From Heliocidaris tuberculata (taxonomy: Eukaryota > Echinodermata > Echinoidea > Camarodonta > Echinometridae), in the NCBI GenBank assembly GCA_025618425.1, contig CM046842.1, positions 40,507,537 through 40,571,536 on the forward strand: a stretch of DNA of 64,000 bases, written 5' to 3'. This document shows, piece after piece, positions 46,586-59,285 of this stretch. How positions within the stretch are numbered: the stretch's first letter is position 1; every line of letters begins with the position of its first letter. The notes under the pieces are model-generated. The model saw only the letters and a program-made list of their open reading frames with translations. It was not told the origin of the DNA and made no database searches. The translations under genes were made by a program, and so were the position numbers.

Positions 46586-46720
46586 TTAAAGGGAAGTCTA
46601 GCCTTAGTATGAAGTTGTTCCAAAGGAAAGGGGGAATAAATCAAAGAAAACCAGTTTTTTTTTCCTTTTTAAAACAGTCAAGTGATAAGAAAGTCCTAAT
46701 TTTGTTTTAAAGTTGTAATC
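46586..46720. mobile_element. Half of a TTAA element
   Basis: TTAAAGGGAAGTCTAGCC resembles the left end of the TTAA elements, but no matching right end follows. A similar orphan left end, TTAAAGGGAAGATTCAACC, is at 35448. At 47338 TTAAAGGACAGCTCC is followed at about 47423 by the shared internal motif TTCAAACTTTCACC. Confidence 0.45.
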
Positions 46721-48512
46721 ATTAGACACTCATGATTTTCAAATTGACAAATAAATAATAGCACCTCATTGTGATGCAGGACAGTGCTCCCACTTGTTCC
46801 AACATTTATTAAGGTTGAAATGTCATTTTCCAACTTTATGACTTGGTATGACTTTTTTTGAGAACCTGTACGTATAGCAACATGCTATCTCGAAAATATT
46901 TTTAGTACAGTTCCAAGGGAAAAACGTGCTTCATAGAAAATTGGAAATCAATAGTCAATAATATTTGTGTAGAACAAATGTCTCCAAGTACATCATGGTA
47001 GGATGATTATTTTTTTTATTCATTTGTTTCAAACATATTTATTACAGTCTTCCTTATACAGGGCGGCACTTCACTTTCAATGAAGAATATTGCTCTTTCA
47101 AGAGGCCCTGTCTGTACAATTAAAAACATATAAAACATTAAACATGTATGCAAAAATAGAATCTAAAAGAAAAAAAAACAATAAGGAACTAAGGTGTAGA
47201 ATAAAAATCAAGAAAAACTGTCTAAACATACTTGCATACACAAGGAAAACAATACAAGTTGAATGAACAAAGAAGAGGGAAAGTGGCTTCTCAAAGGGCA
47301 TTTAAAATATGTACCCGTTAAGTGTTGGCATTGCCTCTTAAAGGACAGCTCCTGTATGGATGGTATGGTAGTGATGACAACTTTTTAAACTGCTTGTATT
47401 TCTCTTTTTTTTTCTAATTTTGTTCAAACTTTCACCAATCTGTTTCTCTGACTTTTCTTGATTTATCCGGATTAACTTGTTAGAAATTTAGATTACCCTC
47501 TAAATTCAACAACATCATTCTTTACAATATGCATGCCATGTGCAGAAGCATGCACTTGTTTAGGGTAAATACACCAACTGTACATGTACTTTTTTCTTTC
47601 TGTTGTACTCTAAACAGGCATGAAATGCATAATGAAAAGCGTATTTTATCATTCAAAGCTTACTCTTTACAAAAGTAATGAGAGTCCAGTGAAAGTCATT
47701 ACTCAGGTCAAAATCAAAAAATAATTGCTGTTTTGTATAAAATTTATGAACAAATTATAGTAGTAAACTGTTTAGCATGTAGTGCACCAATTTTTCACCT
47801 GATAGCTACATGTATGTATGCATGTACTTGTGATGAATATTAATTGGAAATGTGATATAATAATTAACTTAGACATCATTATTCATATTCTGTTAAGATA
47901 TATTATTCTAAAAAAATTTACTCTCTCTCTCTTTGTACAAAAAGTACACAAGCTAATAAGGTGAGAGCCTCTTTTCAAAAAAATTGTTAGATTCCCTATG
48001 TAATGTTTTTACAAATAAAGCTGTATAGATGTAGAAATACCGGTCTGAAAACAATCAGATAGCAGACATTCTGTGATATGTCTACAGGCACAAAATAGCT
48101 AGGAATTTTTAGAGGTTTGATTAAGGTAGACCTTGTTTAGGGGGTATGTTCAAGGGGGTTAGACTTATTTAGGGGAAACATTTTCAAGAAAAAGTGTGTG
48201 AAAAACCTCAAAAAGGGTGTGATTTTGACCAATAGATCAAACTTTTTTTTTTTTTTTTTTGTTGGGGGGGGGGGGGGGTTCAGAAAACCTGTGGTCACGC
48301 ATGTGTACAGCAATATATTTCACTGCCCCTCCCCCTTCCCCTCCCCCGGGAAAATATGTTGTCCTCCTTGTGAATGCTTTTTCAAAAAGCTGAATTTCAG
48401 AATGGCAGTGATCCCTAGATTTGTTCTACATTAAGTAGGCAATACTTTTTTGAAGAAGGTGAAGATGGATAAGTACAGGAGTTGCATAGAATTTCACCTA
48501 GTGTGAACTTAC

Positions 48513-49117
48513 TTAAAGGCCACATCCACACTAATTTGAATAAATAGAGTAAAATTAAACAAGCATAACAGTGAAAATTTCACTGATATCGGATGTAAAA
48601 TAAGAAAGTTACGGCATTTTGAAGTTTTGCATTATTTCTTGAAGCAGTGATATGCATAACCTGGGCAGTATGCAAATGAGTGAGCCGATGATGTCACACA
48701 CTCACTTTTCCTTATGTATTTTATTATATGAAATATCATATATTTCAATTTTTTGCTTCAGTAATGTAAAACCTGGTTTGACTCCTTATGTAACATGTAA
48801 AATCATCATTATTGTAACTTATTTTGATACAAGGGAGAGATTCTTAATTATCATATCCATAAAAATTGAAATATTTGAAATTTCATATAACAAAATACGT
48901 AAGGAAAAGTGAATGTGTGACATCACTGGTTCGCTCATTTGCATACTGCTCATATCATGTTATGCATATCATTGTTTCATGAAATAATGCAAAACTTCAA
49001 AATGCCATAACTGTCTTATTTTACATCCGATTTCAGTGAAATTTTCACTATTATGCTTGTTTGATTTTACTCTATTTATTCAAATCAACTTGATATTAGT
49101 GTTGATTTGGCCTTTAA
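48513..49117. mobile_element. TTAA element 3, 597 bp
   Basis: The outermost bases TTAAAGGCC face GGCCTTTAA. Both arms contain, in mirror order, AATAAATAGAGTAAAAT, AGCATAA, GTGAAAATTTCACTG, ATCGGATGTAAAATAAG, TTTTGAAGTTTTGCATTAT, GCAAATGAGTGAGC and GATGTCACACA. The centre (about 48730-48890) is unrelated AT-rich sequence. No transposase. Confidence 0.85.
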
Positions 49118-49262
49118 TCTCATGTGGAGCATTCTGAAACACACATACTGGAAGAATGGATGTCCTACCCCCCCCCCCCCTTCTTTGACAACATAATTAT
49201 TAGATTTTATAGGTTATTTTAAAGAAATGTACCTGTAGCTTGAATTATACTAGTCACTCTCA

Positions 49263-49444
49263 TGTTGTGGCGTGCGTCTGTAATCCAGCTAAAGTTATAA
49301 ACTGATTCAGCAGACCCAGGTTCGAAACTGAGTCACGTCTTTCGGATGATGACGTTAAAAGTCTTTCCCCAGACGTAAATAATCATATCTGATTGAAACA
49401 AGTCTCTATAAACCCAATTACACACACACACACACACACACACA
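49263..49444 (+). mobile_element. SINE copy 2 with (AC)n tail and 7SL-like head
   Basis: The sequence runs GTTGTGGCGTGCGTCTGTAA, TCCAGCTAAAG, TTATAAACTGATTCAGC, B box GGTTCGAAACT, GTCACGTCTTTCGGATG, CCCCAGACGTAAATAATC and CATATCTGATTGAAAC. It ends in about thirteen AC dinucleotides. The pair shows a mobile unit of about 165 bases plus tail. Confidence 0.7.
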
Positions 49445-50030
49445 TTTTAATGTTTTTAACTGATGTCAATTTGCAGAATTTGGGTCATTAACGAAGAAGG
49501 TCAATTGTCCTCCAATATCGATTTTCTCCTGCCTGCTCATTGCAAACATTCAGATGTCTTAACATTAGCTAAATAGTTATGACACAAAGCCTGATTCATT
49601 CAAACTAGCATTTTTATTTTCTTCCATTAATTTTGACAATATTCATCTTCTGTTCAAATAGTACAATTTACATAATAGTATGGATATAAACAAGAACTTG
49701 CATTACAAGAAAGAAGGCGCGATCCCAATAAGCAACCACTTGTACATGTGGTGGGTACGCCTGAATACACATTACGCAAATACAGTATAAATTAATACAA
49801 GAAAGGAAGAAAGGGACAGACAATTAAAGAGAGGGAGAGAAGTAGAGAGAAAGAAGGGAAGAGGGTAGAGAGAGAGGAAGAGGACTGCAACATACATGTA
49901 GTAACAATTGAGTTGTATGGCATGTATTAATAATACAATGGCAAGATATACATACAGTGGAGAGTACAATGTCGAAATATTCACTGGCATTCTTACAAAA
50001 TGATAAGGGGAAACAGGTTCGGATAGTAAT

Positions 50031-50923
50031 TTAAAGGAGAATTAACCCCAGAATATAAATGTACTTATGTTCAAAGGTGTAATATATCCTTAATCATTGG
50101 CCTGTATCACTTTAGAAATAAAATATCAGAAAAGGGTTTAAATCAAGACAATCTAGCACATGCTATCATCTGCTAACACTTTACATGGGGGATGCCATTT
50201 TCTTGGTGATATGGAGTCGTACATGAACCATTGGAAACCGTTCTTGTCAGGAATATATTATTAATCGTAGGGCTAAATTGCTTCTCTTCATTACAAAAAA
50301 TCCCCATATATGATGGAAAATATATAACAGATGTATACATATATTCTAAAATTTGAAATGTATAGATTTCTTTTTAAATTATCTGGTTTTGCTAAATATA
50401 AATCGATTTCTTTGGCTTGCCTGGCAGAACAGAAAATAATTTATACAACGTGCGTTCTGACTATTGAAGTCCATTATCTCAAAGCAGGTGAATGCATAGT
50501 TTGTCACTATTGATGCACAGGAAAGTTATCATCCATAAATTTGAATTAATTTGCTCCATCGCGTATGTCATAGTATCAAGAAAATAGATTTCTGTTTAGT
50601 AAAATAGTAATTTTCAAAGAAATATAAAACACATTTTCGTTTTTAGAATATATGTATATATCTGTTAAATATTTTAAATCTCAAATGGGATTTTCTATCA
50701 GGAAGAAAGACAATTTTGCATTCGGATTAGAAATATCTTCATGTACACATCAAGAAAATGGCAGCCCCCGAGTATCGCTAGCAGACGATGAATATTGCTG
50801 ACAAAATCTTGCTTTATACCCATCTCGTATATTTTGATGCAAAACTACGTAGGACAACAAGAAGGAATAGATTACATCTTTGAATATAAGCACATTTATA
50901 TTTTGAGGTTAATTTCCCTTTAA
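50031..50923. mobile_element. TTAA element 4, 885 bp
   Basis: Left TTAAAGGAGAATTAACCCCA and the reverse complement of the right end, TTAAAGGGAAATTAACCTCA, continue in parallel: AAATATAAATGTRCTTAT, TTCAAAGRTGTAAT. Inside, CCATTTTCTTGGTGAT pairs with ATCAAGAAAATGG. It is the longest of the TTAA set; the middle is AT-rich and has no convincing frame. Confidence 0.75.
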
Positions 50924-52688
50924 CATAATAATAAAGTCAAGGCATTGGAAAGTATATCCATCACATGGATATAGGAATTGTTTGATGCAAATCAAACCCA
51001 ACACTTATTTCAAATAGGCATTTCTTTCAATGAGTAACATTTAAAAGAATGTTCATGACCAAAATGTTCCTTTATGAGCTTATTCTCTTAAAGTCAAATA
51101 TTCTAGTACTTATATTACCTTTGAAATGATATGTTAAATATATTTCTAGTATAATACAGTGCACATATACTGTTGTCCCTAAAATGCATCAAATTCACTT
51201 TTTTAGTTTTATGGTTCAATGATTAACATATCAAAATAAAGGAGAACATAAAGTCCTTTAAATGGAATAATTTGGCTTCGTCAATTTTTTTTTCTGATTG
51301 GAGCTTAACACGTGTTTCATTCTTTTTACCCATTCTATATCAAAGATCAAATTCATGATTGTTTCCTGTCAAGTGATCACCTTTAGAGTGCATTGTACAT
51401 TAACAGAAAAAGTGTGGACAGCCATATCAAAACTACCCCAAATTAAACAGCAAATCATCTGTCCCAATATTCTAAATCTTGCTTTGGATATGGCTATGAA
51501 ATGACACCAAAGTAGCAACAGTGCATTGTACCATTTGAATGGATTATACAGACTATGTGATGCAGCTCATGAAACTTGAATCATGCATACATTTTGGTAT
51601 ATACGAAGTTGGGAATAAGCTGAACTTCTGTATCTTTTTGTAGCACATTCAATCCTTGGGTCCTGCCGAGTTTTTGTTTTGTTTTGAATAAGAGAAACAA
51701 CACTGATTTCCCTTGAGAGACATATTCACTTTCCAAAAAATGTGATTCTGTTACAGTTATTTAATAATAGCTGATACCCTTGCAATTCTGAAATACAGTA
51801 AATGAATGTCCAACTATATAGAACACTACTGGTATTTCTAAGTTGAAATTGGCTTATGCATATAAATTTGTCAGCAATAATTATTCAAACAAACAGCATT
51901 ATCATCAACAATGTCACTTATACACCTGTATATAGACCTTTAATCATAAGATATTGATTTATCTCCTTTTTAATTTTAATTTTCACAATTATTTTTCTTA
52001 TGTGATTGGGATATGTCTGATAGGATGATCATAGGAAGATCAACATACATTATTTGCACAGCTTGATACTCATTATAACTCATTATAATTTTAAACATTT
52101 TTTTATCTTTAAAATGCCTCTTGCAAAAGTTGATTTAAAGATATTTTCATATCTTTCACCCCTGTGAAATTGATTTCTTGAGGTTTTTTCATAGCAGTGA
52201 TCTGAAGTATTTTCCAATAATGAGGTGTAGCAATCTACTTACATGCTACAAGAATATGTTCTTCCTGTGCTGAATTAAAAGTGTATCTTCATTTGTAAAT
52301 ACAAGTCAAAATTCACATGTGATTCATGTGATTTGTTAGAATATTAATATTTTTAATGAATTCTGAAATGCACAATTTTAATTTCCAGATGGGCATGCAG
52401 GTAGACACGTAGTGACTATCAACACAAATGAACAAGATGACTACCAAGCTGAAGAAGGTACTGCAGGTGTACTCCAAGTTTGTAGATCAAGATCATCCAG
52501 TACAGCAACACTTACCACAAAGCCATGAGGTACATAAAACTTGCCTCATCCACATTGAAATTGAAGAGAATTGCATGCAATTTAATATATTTAGTGCAAA
52601 CAGAGAATTTGATAAAAGCAATGTTAGTATGCCAATACAGTGTACCTAATTGAGGTACACACAATTATTAAGATTGATCTTGTATATA

Positions 52689-52689
52689 T

Positions 52690-52729
<40 letters not shown>

Positions 52730-52752
52730 AAGGCGTAGTAGAAGTAGTAGTG
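52689..52752. repeat. (GTA)n microsatellite
   Basis: About 13 TAG/GTA triplets with an AAGGCG interruption. Confidence 0.9.
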
Positions 52753-53684
52753 GTTTTTTGGAGAACGCATTCGCAACCTAACTGGCCAAATTGTAGTACC
52801 CAGACCATTGGTGTTCTGATTATTTGATAATATGATGTAATAACATTTGAATGATGGGAGAGGAGCATTATTCTATCATGCATCCTCTAAAAGACTTGAG
52901 AGTAGTTCATTCTAAAATGGTATATATCATATTTCCTTATGTAGCATGTAATTTGTGAAAGCAAAAACAAATTTACATGCAGCTATGTTACCTCTAATAC
53001 CAAGTGCAACTCCAAATGCAACTCCAACAATTGACACTTGAAATGCATCAGCGCTAAAGCATATTATATTTAATTCAGCTGGCCTGCAATTTATGTGCTA
53101 GCTTTCAAGTTCAAAAGTTTCTATGACCAAATTACATTTTCCTGAGGCCAAACATAATTAAACAACAGGTGAAAATTGGTCAATTTTTGTTGTAAAAGAA
53201 AAAAAAAAAATCCATACTGTGTGTATCAGAAAAAAAGTATACCCAATTTTGACTGCTTCTATTGAAAAATATATAACCTACATGAGCTTGGAATTTATAA
53301 AGAGTAACTAGTACTATGTGTAATGATACCTTATTCATAACCATGGTGCCACAGGGGACTGAACAGCAGGTTTTTGAAAAGTATTGTCAAAATTCTCCTG
53401 TACCAAGTTTGGGCTAAGGCAATGAATATGGGTGAAAATCTACTGTGTATTTGTCGTTCCAGTCTGAAAACAATTACAAAGTTATTTCATTTGATTTTGT
53501 GCATGTGAATAGAAAAGGTGCTACCCAAATTCAAGGAATGTCTCATCACTAGCAACATTTATATTTCTTTTTCATGATGATATAGTTTTGGCTTCATCTA
53601 TATTCCTTGCTAAAGCTCTTAAGACTTTTTATTGTGTCATTCAAAATGGACAAATTTAAATTGAAAAAGGATTTTAGACTACAG

Positions 53685-53881
53685 TAAAGGGCTGGTCACA
53701 TTTGTCTGATAACGATAATGATAACGAGGTTTTCAATTAAAAGTACAAAGTACACCCTACTATATTGCGAGTACGCGTGAGTTTGCTCATGTCTGTTGAT
53801 AGTATGGCAGCTTTTGGGTGTAATTCTAATGAAAAATCTCTTTATTGTTATCGTTATCGGACAAATATGACCAGCCCTTAA
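53685..53881. mobile_element. Harbinger-like MITE with TAA duplication
   Basis: The 191-base element (53688-53878) begins AGGGCTGGTCACATTTGTC and its reverse-complemented right end begins AGGGCTGGTCATATTTGTC. Both continue with GATAACGATAA. It is flanked by TAA on each side (53685-53687, 53879-53881). A 3-bp TWA duplication is typical of PIF/Harbinger elements. No coding capacity. Confidence 0.75.
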
Positions 53882-54471
53882 CACATGTATGCATATGGCT
53901 TGTACCATATTTGCTGCATCAGCAGAAAATTGGTCTGAGGAGATTTTTACAACACTTTTGAAAACCTTAGTGCTCAGTTATCTGTAGCAAAAAGTAATTA
54001 AATATGGTATCATTGACAGAAAATCACTACTTCACCATGAAATACATTTCAATGCCACATTGGCTATAAATTTTTGATTACAAGCAATCAAAGTTGGGTA
54101 TGTAGATGCACTGTACATACATGTACAGTAAGATTTTAAAGATAAGTTTTGAATTGACAAATGTTTTAGTCCATTAGTACTTTTTGGTATGTAAACCTTT
54201 CTCTGAACATGACAACATGTTTCCCTGTAAAGGGTGAGGAATTTGTCTGCCTTGTTAAACATATTTACAGCAAAGATCAAGAAATTATGTTGAAAATGTC
54301 TTCATAAAAGAATTTAATTTTGTAGGAAATGTAGGAAATGTGGGAAATTCAGCATTGACATTTGAATTATACAAACATTAATTGTCATATTGTGAGTACA
54401 AAACTCCAAAGGAAATGGGAATGTTATGCATGAAAATGTAATTTAGTGGTACAGAGGATTTGGCCTGGTTT

Positions 54472-54472
54472 C

Positions 54473-54514
<42 letters not shown>

Positions 54515-54522
54515 ATATATAT
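54472..54522. repeat. (CT)n-(TA)n microsatellite
   Basis: A CT run with ATCT interruptions ends in a short TA run. Confidence 0.95.
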
Positions 54523-55547
54523 AAAAGCAGGTAGAACAATAAATTGCAATGAAATGTAATTTAGATGTTTGATATTGAATTTTTACTTACACTTTGTTAG
54601 TTCATTTGGACAGCACCCTAAATTTCAGACAGTATTACAGAAATATTCTCCCAATATATGCTAAATGTACCTTTAAACATTTTTCATGCAAAACGATGAT
54701 AAGGAATGTGTCACACCAAAAGAGAATCACATAACAATAGCATAGTTTGGAGTCTGCTAGCTTGAAACATGTGTTGCAAACAAAACAATCCATCCAAAAG
54801 AAAAGAACTAAGAAAGAGCTGTGACAGGTTACAAACTGTATTTGCAAGTTACAACATAAAAGAAAAACAAATAAGTCAGAGGTATATCATATTCATTGTA
54901 ATGAATCCACATCATTCTTAATACTGCAAGCAAATAAAATCTGTTTTTGTTCTCCTTCAACAGATTCCATACCAGCTGATCCCATCAATTACAAGGGAAA
55001 ATGCAACCACATAATCTCCCGAAATGAGAATGAGGAGGTCTGCAGACATGCAATCCAGAAGCTATGAGGGGAAATGGACCAAAGAATGGAGTATCTAGCA
55101 GAACAGATCGAGGTTGTCCTTGGGAGGAAACCCATTACAACAGAGGCCTTTCTTAGTTCTATTTCTGGGGCATAGGGAGCTAAACCTGACAACCTCTCTG
55201 TCATGACTTAGATGGCCTAAGTAACTTTAAGGGGTAAGATCTTATGGATCAGATGGGGTGATTTTTCAGAACAGACTACAGCAAAAAGCAGACTTGTGCT
55301 GGCATTCTAAAAAGTATGACAGGTTTTGAGGAGCAACAATTGACTTTTTGCTGAAATTGGTGGTGCTGTGGCAAAAAACTTTGTTTTGAAAATGCAGTAG
55401 ACAAGTCAGGTGAGAGTGTGAAGATGTCAGTGATCTTGAAATTATGAGAAAAACGTGCTTGATTTTAGCTTAAAGCTGGGCAAGAAATATGTTCTAACCA
55501 GAGAGGACTCGCTAGATAGAGGAACAGATGGAGACAGTGAAAGGAGA

Positions 55548-55690
55548 GAAAAAGGAAGATAGAGGGGAGAGAGAGAGAGAGAGAGGGGGAGGGGGAGGGG
55601 AGTGAGAAGGGGGAGGGGGAGGGGAGAGAGGGAGGGGAGAGGAGAGAGAGAGGGGATGGGAGGGGAGGGAGAGGGGGAGGAGGTGAAGAA
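55548..55690. repeat. (GA)n / GGGGA polypurine tract
   Basis: Pure A/G over about 140 bases, in GAGAGA and GGGGAGGGG phrases. Confidence 0.9.
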
Positions 55691-56093
55691 GCAAAGTAGA
55701 AGAAGTGTACAAGTAGTGAGGTATTGTTTTAAGCATGGATGCACTTATAGTGATGACAACTAACTTTGGAAAAAGAGCCGATGATGCTCTTTGCCATATA
55801 ATGATAGACAGAATCTGCTTAGAAAGAGATCTGCTTTGATTATCTGTAGGTTACAGTGAAATCACATGAGTGAATTCATCATGGTTTGAATTCAAGTTAC
55901 CTAAGGACAGTCTTCATGTCCCTTTAGTCATTATCAAATCTTTACGAAACTGTTTGAAAGCCTAAATTTTATTTTTTATCAATTTCCAAGAGTACAGGTA
56001 GGCTACTAAATAATCAATGCAAGAAATGTACATAAAGTTTTGGAGTATCTCATACAGAGCAAATAATTTTATTTGGAGTTAATACAGACTGTC

Positions 56094-56685
56094 TTAAAGG
56101 GCAATCCAACCTTGGTAATAAAATGATTTGTATGAAAGCAGAAAAATAAGAAAAACAGGATGGTGAAAGTTTGAAAGAAATTGGACAAGGAATAAGAAAG
56201 TTATGGGTGTTTGAAAAATGAGATCACTACCTCTATGCAAATCTCAAATTGGCAATTTGGTGATTGGATTGTGACATTTTTGTGGACAACTCTCCCATTT
56301 GTCGTACACAAAAATATCATTAATTTGCGGTTTTCTTCGAGGCGCTTTTACCCTCGGGGCAGTACTCAAAATATATTGGAGACAGCATATTGTTATAGGT
56401 TCTCATGAAAGAAAAAGATGCTATTGAGTAATACATTTTGAAAAAAATGACATTTTAGTCATTTTGTGTATTGGAGCGAGTGGGGGAGTTGTCCACAGCT
56501 ACATCACAGTGGCATTACCTATTTGGCCAATTTGAAATTACCATATGTATAGTGATTACAACTATCAAAAATTCATAACTTTCTTATTGTTTGTCCGATT
56601 TCGTTCAAACTTACACCAATCTGCTTCTCTGATTTTTCCTCTTTCTTTCAAAGCAACTTGCTATTATGGTTGGATTTCCCTTTAA
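56094..56685. mobile_element. TTAA element 5, 584 bp
   Basis: The ends AGGGCAATCCAACCTTGGTA and, reverse complemented, AGGGAAATCCAACCATAATA are flanked by TTAA. The arms share AATAAGAAAGTTATG, CAATTTGGNNNTTGG and GGACAACTC. The right arm carries TTCATAACTTTCTTATTG and TTGTCCGATTTCGTTCAAAC, the motif shared with other TTAA elements. Confidence 0.85.
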
Positions 56686-56689
56686 GTAT

Positions 56690-59280
56690 AAAAATACGAA
56701 ACCGGCTAGATTCTTTGGAATAAACAAAAGTTTGTATGTTACATCTATGAAAATGCTTCCTGCACAAGTTTCTTCATGATTTCCCCTCATAATAATTTAC
56801 TTGTCATTATCCAATATCTTTGTAAGATGCCATAAACTTTAATGTAGTTAACTTCATTCCATATATATAGGAAAGACTTTCTTTTTACAAATAGATGTGT
56901 AAACAAATCTATCCTTATGTATGGCAAATAAAGTTATGGCTGTACAATATGTAGAAATAGAGAATCAAAATTTAAGTGATTAGTCAAATTGGGGACAAGA
57001 TTAAAGTGAGTGTGTGGGGGGGGGGGTGGTCAACATGTTAAAAAGTTAAAATTTCTACAGTATAAAACATATTACAAGTACATGTATCACTGTGCATTTT
57101 TATACTCTTGTGATGCCTTGTGTCAAAGATAATTAAGATAAAACTTAATTTTTAGTGAAAGGTCATTACAAAATGGAGACATTAATTTGAAACTATACAT
57201 TGGATATTAATAAGTTCATGGTGAATATTGACTTGTATACAAATGAAGATACACTTTCAATTCAGGACATGTATTGATTTGTTTCATGTGTCACTATGTG
57301 ATTCTGTGAGGTTTCCTTTTTAAGTCTGATTAACATTAGATGGTCTCTCAAGATACTCATTTTCTCCCTGGCAAGTGACAACAATCTGTTGGTTGTATTA
57401 CAGATCTTGGGATACCTTGCTCATTGTTGTTATTGGAAAAATATGGGCTGCTTAATTTATTTTATCAATTGTAAGGGATTGAAATTGTGTCAAAGGCTGA
57501 TTGTGTGCTCTTCATTTTTTTCAACCAATCAAGGTTGATAGTGCTTGTCAGATAGTACTTTATCTTTATTGTCACAATTTTTTAATTGTGTTGTTCAATG
57601 TGTTCACTATGTAATATGCAGTTTTTCTTCTTCTGTGTTTCCACAGTTTGCAGATTTATTGATGACATTGCTACTCAGAGCAAAAATTGTCACTTTTGAA
57701 TCATATGTCAGGTACATTGGAAAGTTTAAAGGAAACCTACTACCTTGAAGTGTGTAAAAGCAGCAAAAGCTATTTCATTCCTGAAAGCCACTGCACAACA
57801 GAGTATACTGTTATATGCAATATTCAGCTTGTTTGAATAAAAGAAACATAAATGTATAGCTGCACACCCTTGAAGTCAGTGATAGGACCATTTGAGTGGC
57901 TATAACAGTTACTCTATTTTGAGTTGTATACACACCAGCAGTCAACACTGCACAGATGTGTCTTTTTAGAGTAACATGTATATTCATAATTGTACCGGCT
58001 AAACCTCATATAACCACTGTTTGAAATAAATATTTTTCAATCTGAAATATCTTGAAATCAAAGAGAGTGAATTGGATGTCTTTTTATCATAAAATGCAGG
58101 TGTTCCATACTAAATTCTTAGGGAATAAGTAATACCCGCATACATGTAGCTGTATCCACATATTGCAAACTGATAAAACTCTATTTTTTGCACTTTTTTT
58201 ACCAACACTGTGCACTATTTTCTAGCATTGCTAATTTCTGTCATTTATCTACATTCATGTGTATTTCAGGCTACTCTTTTTGTTATTAATTTTCCTTTGA
58301 TGAAAAGAACAATTTATTGAGCAATTAATAATAAGTATAGATTCACAGATTAAACAAACATGATAGAGGACCAATCACGCTCCCTGTACTTAGTAAGCAT
58401 TCTCTCCCATTTTTCCAATTTGTATTTCCTATCATCTCCTTGTGATGCTTGTAGTGAGTGTGCAGATATTTGTTTAGGGATAGACGTAACATAAAGAAGG
58501 GGTATAGTTGGAATACAATGGTAATATAAATGATTTTATATGCCTTCGTGAATGTTCTTAAATAATGCGACACATGTTTTGCTGTGCTTAAAAGTTTTGT
58601 TTGCAACAGTCTGAATACAACATCACCATGCATATGTATAAAAAGTGTCAGAACGTGGGGTACTCGTTTTTCTGAAGGTTCGTAATTCCGAAACACAAAT
58701 TTCCATAGTAGAGGGTTCATAATTCCGAAAATGCAATAGAGCCCTACATAACTTTTCGGAACTACAAACTTTTGGAAATATGAACCCTTTTTCATTTTCG
58801 GAATTACGAACTGTGGGAGTAACGAACCTTAGGAAAATGAACCTTCGGAAAAAAGACATGTAACCACTTGAACATGAGTCCATCGCTTTTGTACCGACCA
58901 CGACTGTATGGATAAGTGAAATATGGCTGTAGATTTTTATGATATTGTATACATTATTTCAAGAAGAAGTTCTACTCTTGTATGAAGATAATACTGAAAT
59001 ATAATCCATTAAAATGTTCTAAGTCAAAGTTGCTTATTTTGCAAGGTCTATATGGAAATAATATAATATTATAGTGAAGTGAAAAGGGGTACCATCAAGT
59101 AAATATGATTTGAGGTAAACATTTTGAGGTTTTATAACACAAAATAAATCATTGAATAGGAAAAACAAAGAAAATTATGTTTGTGCTTTATTTATAGTGT
59201 TTAAATGTGTCTGGTCTGCATGATAATTTGCCTGGATGTAAATCAGTTTGTGCCTCTGTGGCTTGGATTAAGGGGTGCAG
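56690..59280. other. Intergenic apart from the phrase array at 58676
   Basis: AT-rich, with one G run at 57017-57026. No exon with convincing splice sites and coherent coding sequence was found. Confidence 0.5.
58676..58860. repeat. Degenerate TTCGTAATTCCGAA phrase array
   Basis: Variants of GGTTCGTAATTCCGAAA occur in both orientations: TTCGTAATTCCGAAAC, TTCATAATTCCGAAA, TTTTCGGAACTACAAAC, TTTCGGAATTACGAAC, GTAACGAACCTTAGG and GAACCTTCGGAAAA. The block forms a long imperfect hairpin. Confidence 0.75.
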
Positions 59281-59285
59281 TGGCA

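Larger units (their letters stand above)
52389..55202 (+). pseudogene. Two-exon coding remnant with in-frame stops
   Basis: Exon A (52389-52466) follows acceptor TTTAATTTCCAG and reads GHAGRHVVTINTNEQDDYQ then AEEGTA to a donor CAG/GTGTAC. Exon B starts at 54964 after CTCCTTCAACAG and joins in phase, reading DSIPADPINYKGKCNH, IISRNENEEVCRH and AIQKL before TGA at 55065-55067. Beyond that TGA the same frame still looks coding (GEMDQRMEYLAEQIEVV, LGRKPITTEAFLSSISGA) to TAG at 55173-55175, then GAKPDNLSVMT. Both stops sit where Trp codons could have been changed by one base. Exon A also has a competing frame (MTTKLKKVLQVYSKF to donor GAG/GTACAT). Family unknown; a real gene ending at the first TGA cannot be excluded. 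Confidence 0.4.

Noticed and set aside
55065..55067. Selenocysteine TGA
   Set aside because: A second in-frame stop (TAG) follows, no SECIS-like structure was recognised and no selenoprotein family fits.
58343..58795. 150-codon minus-strand frame
   Set aside because: Its N-terminal part is the TTCCGAA phrase array read as protein (repeated RNYEPS-like words), and the rest has no motif.
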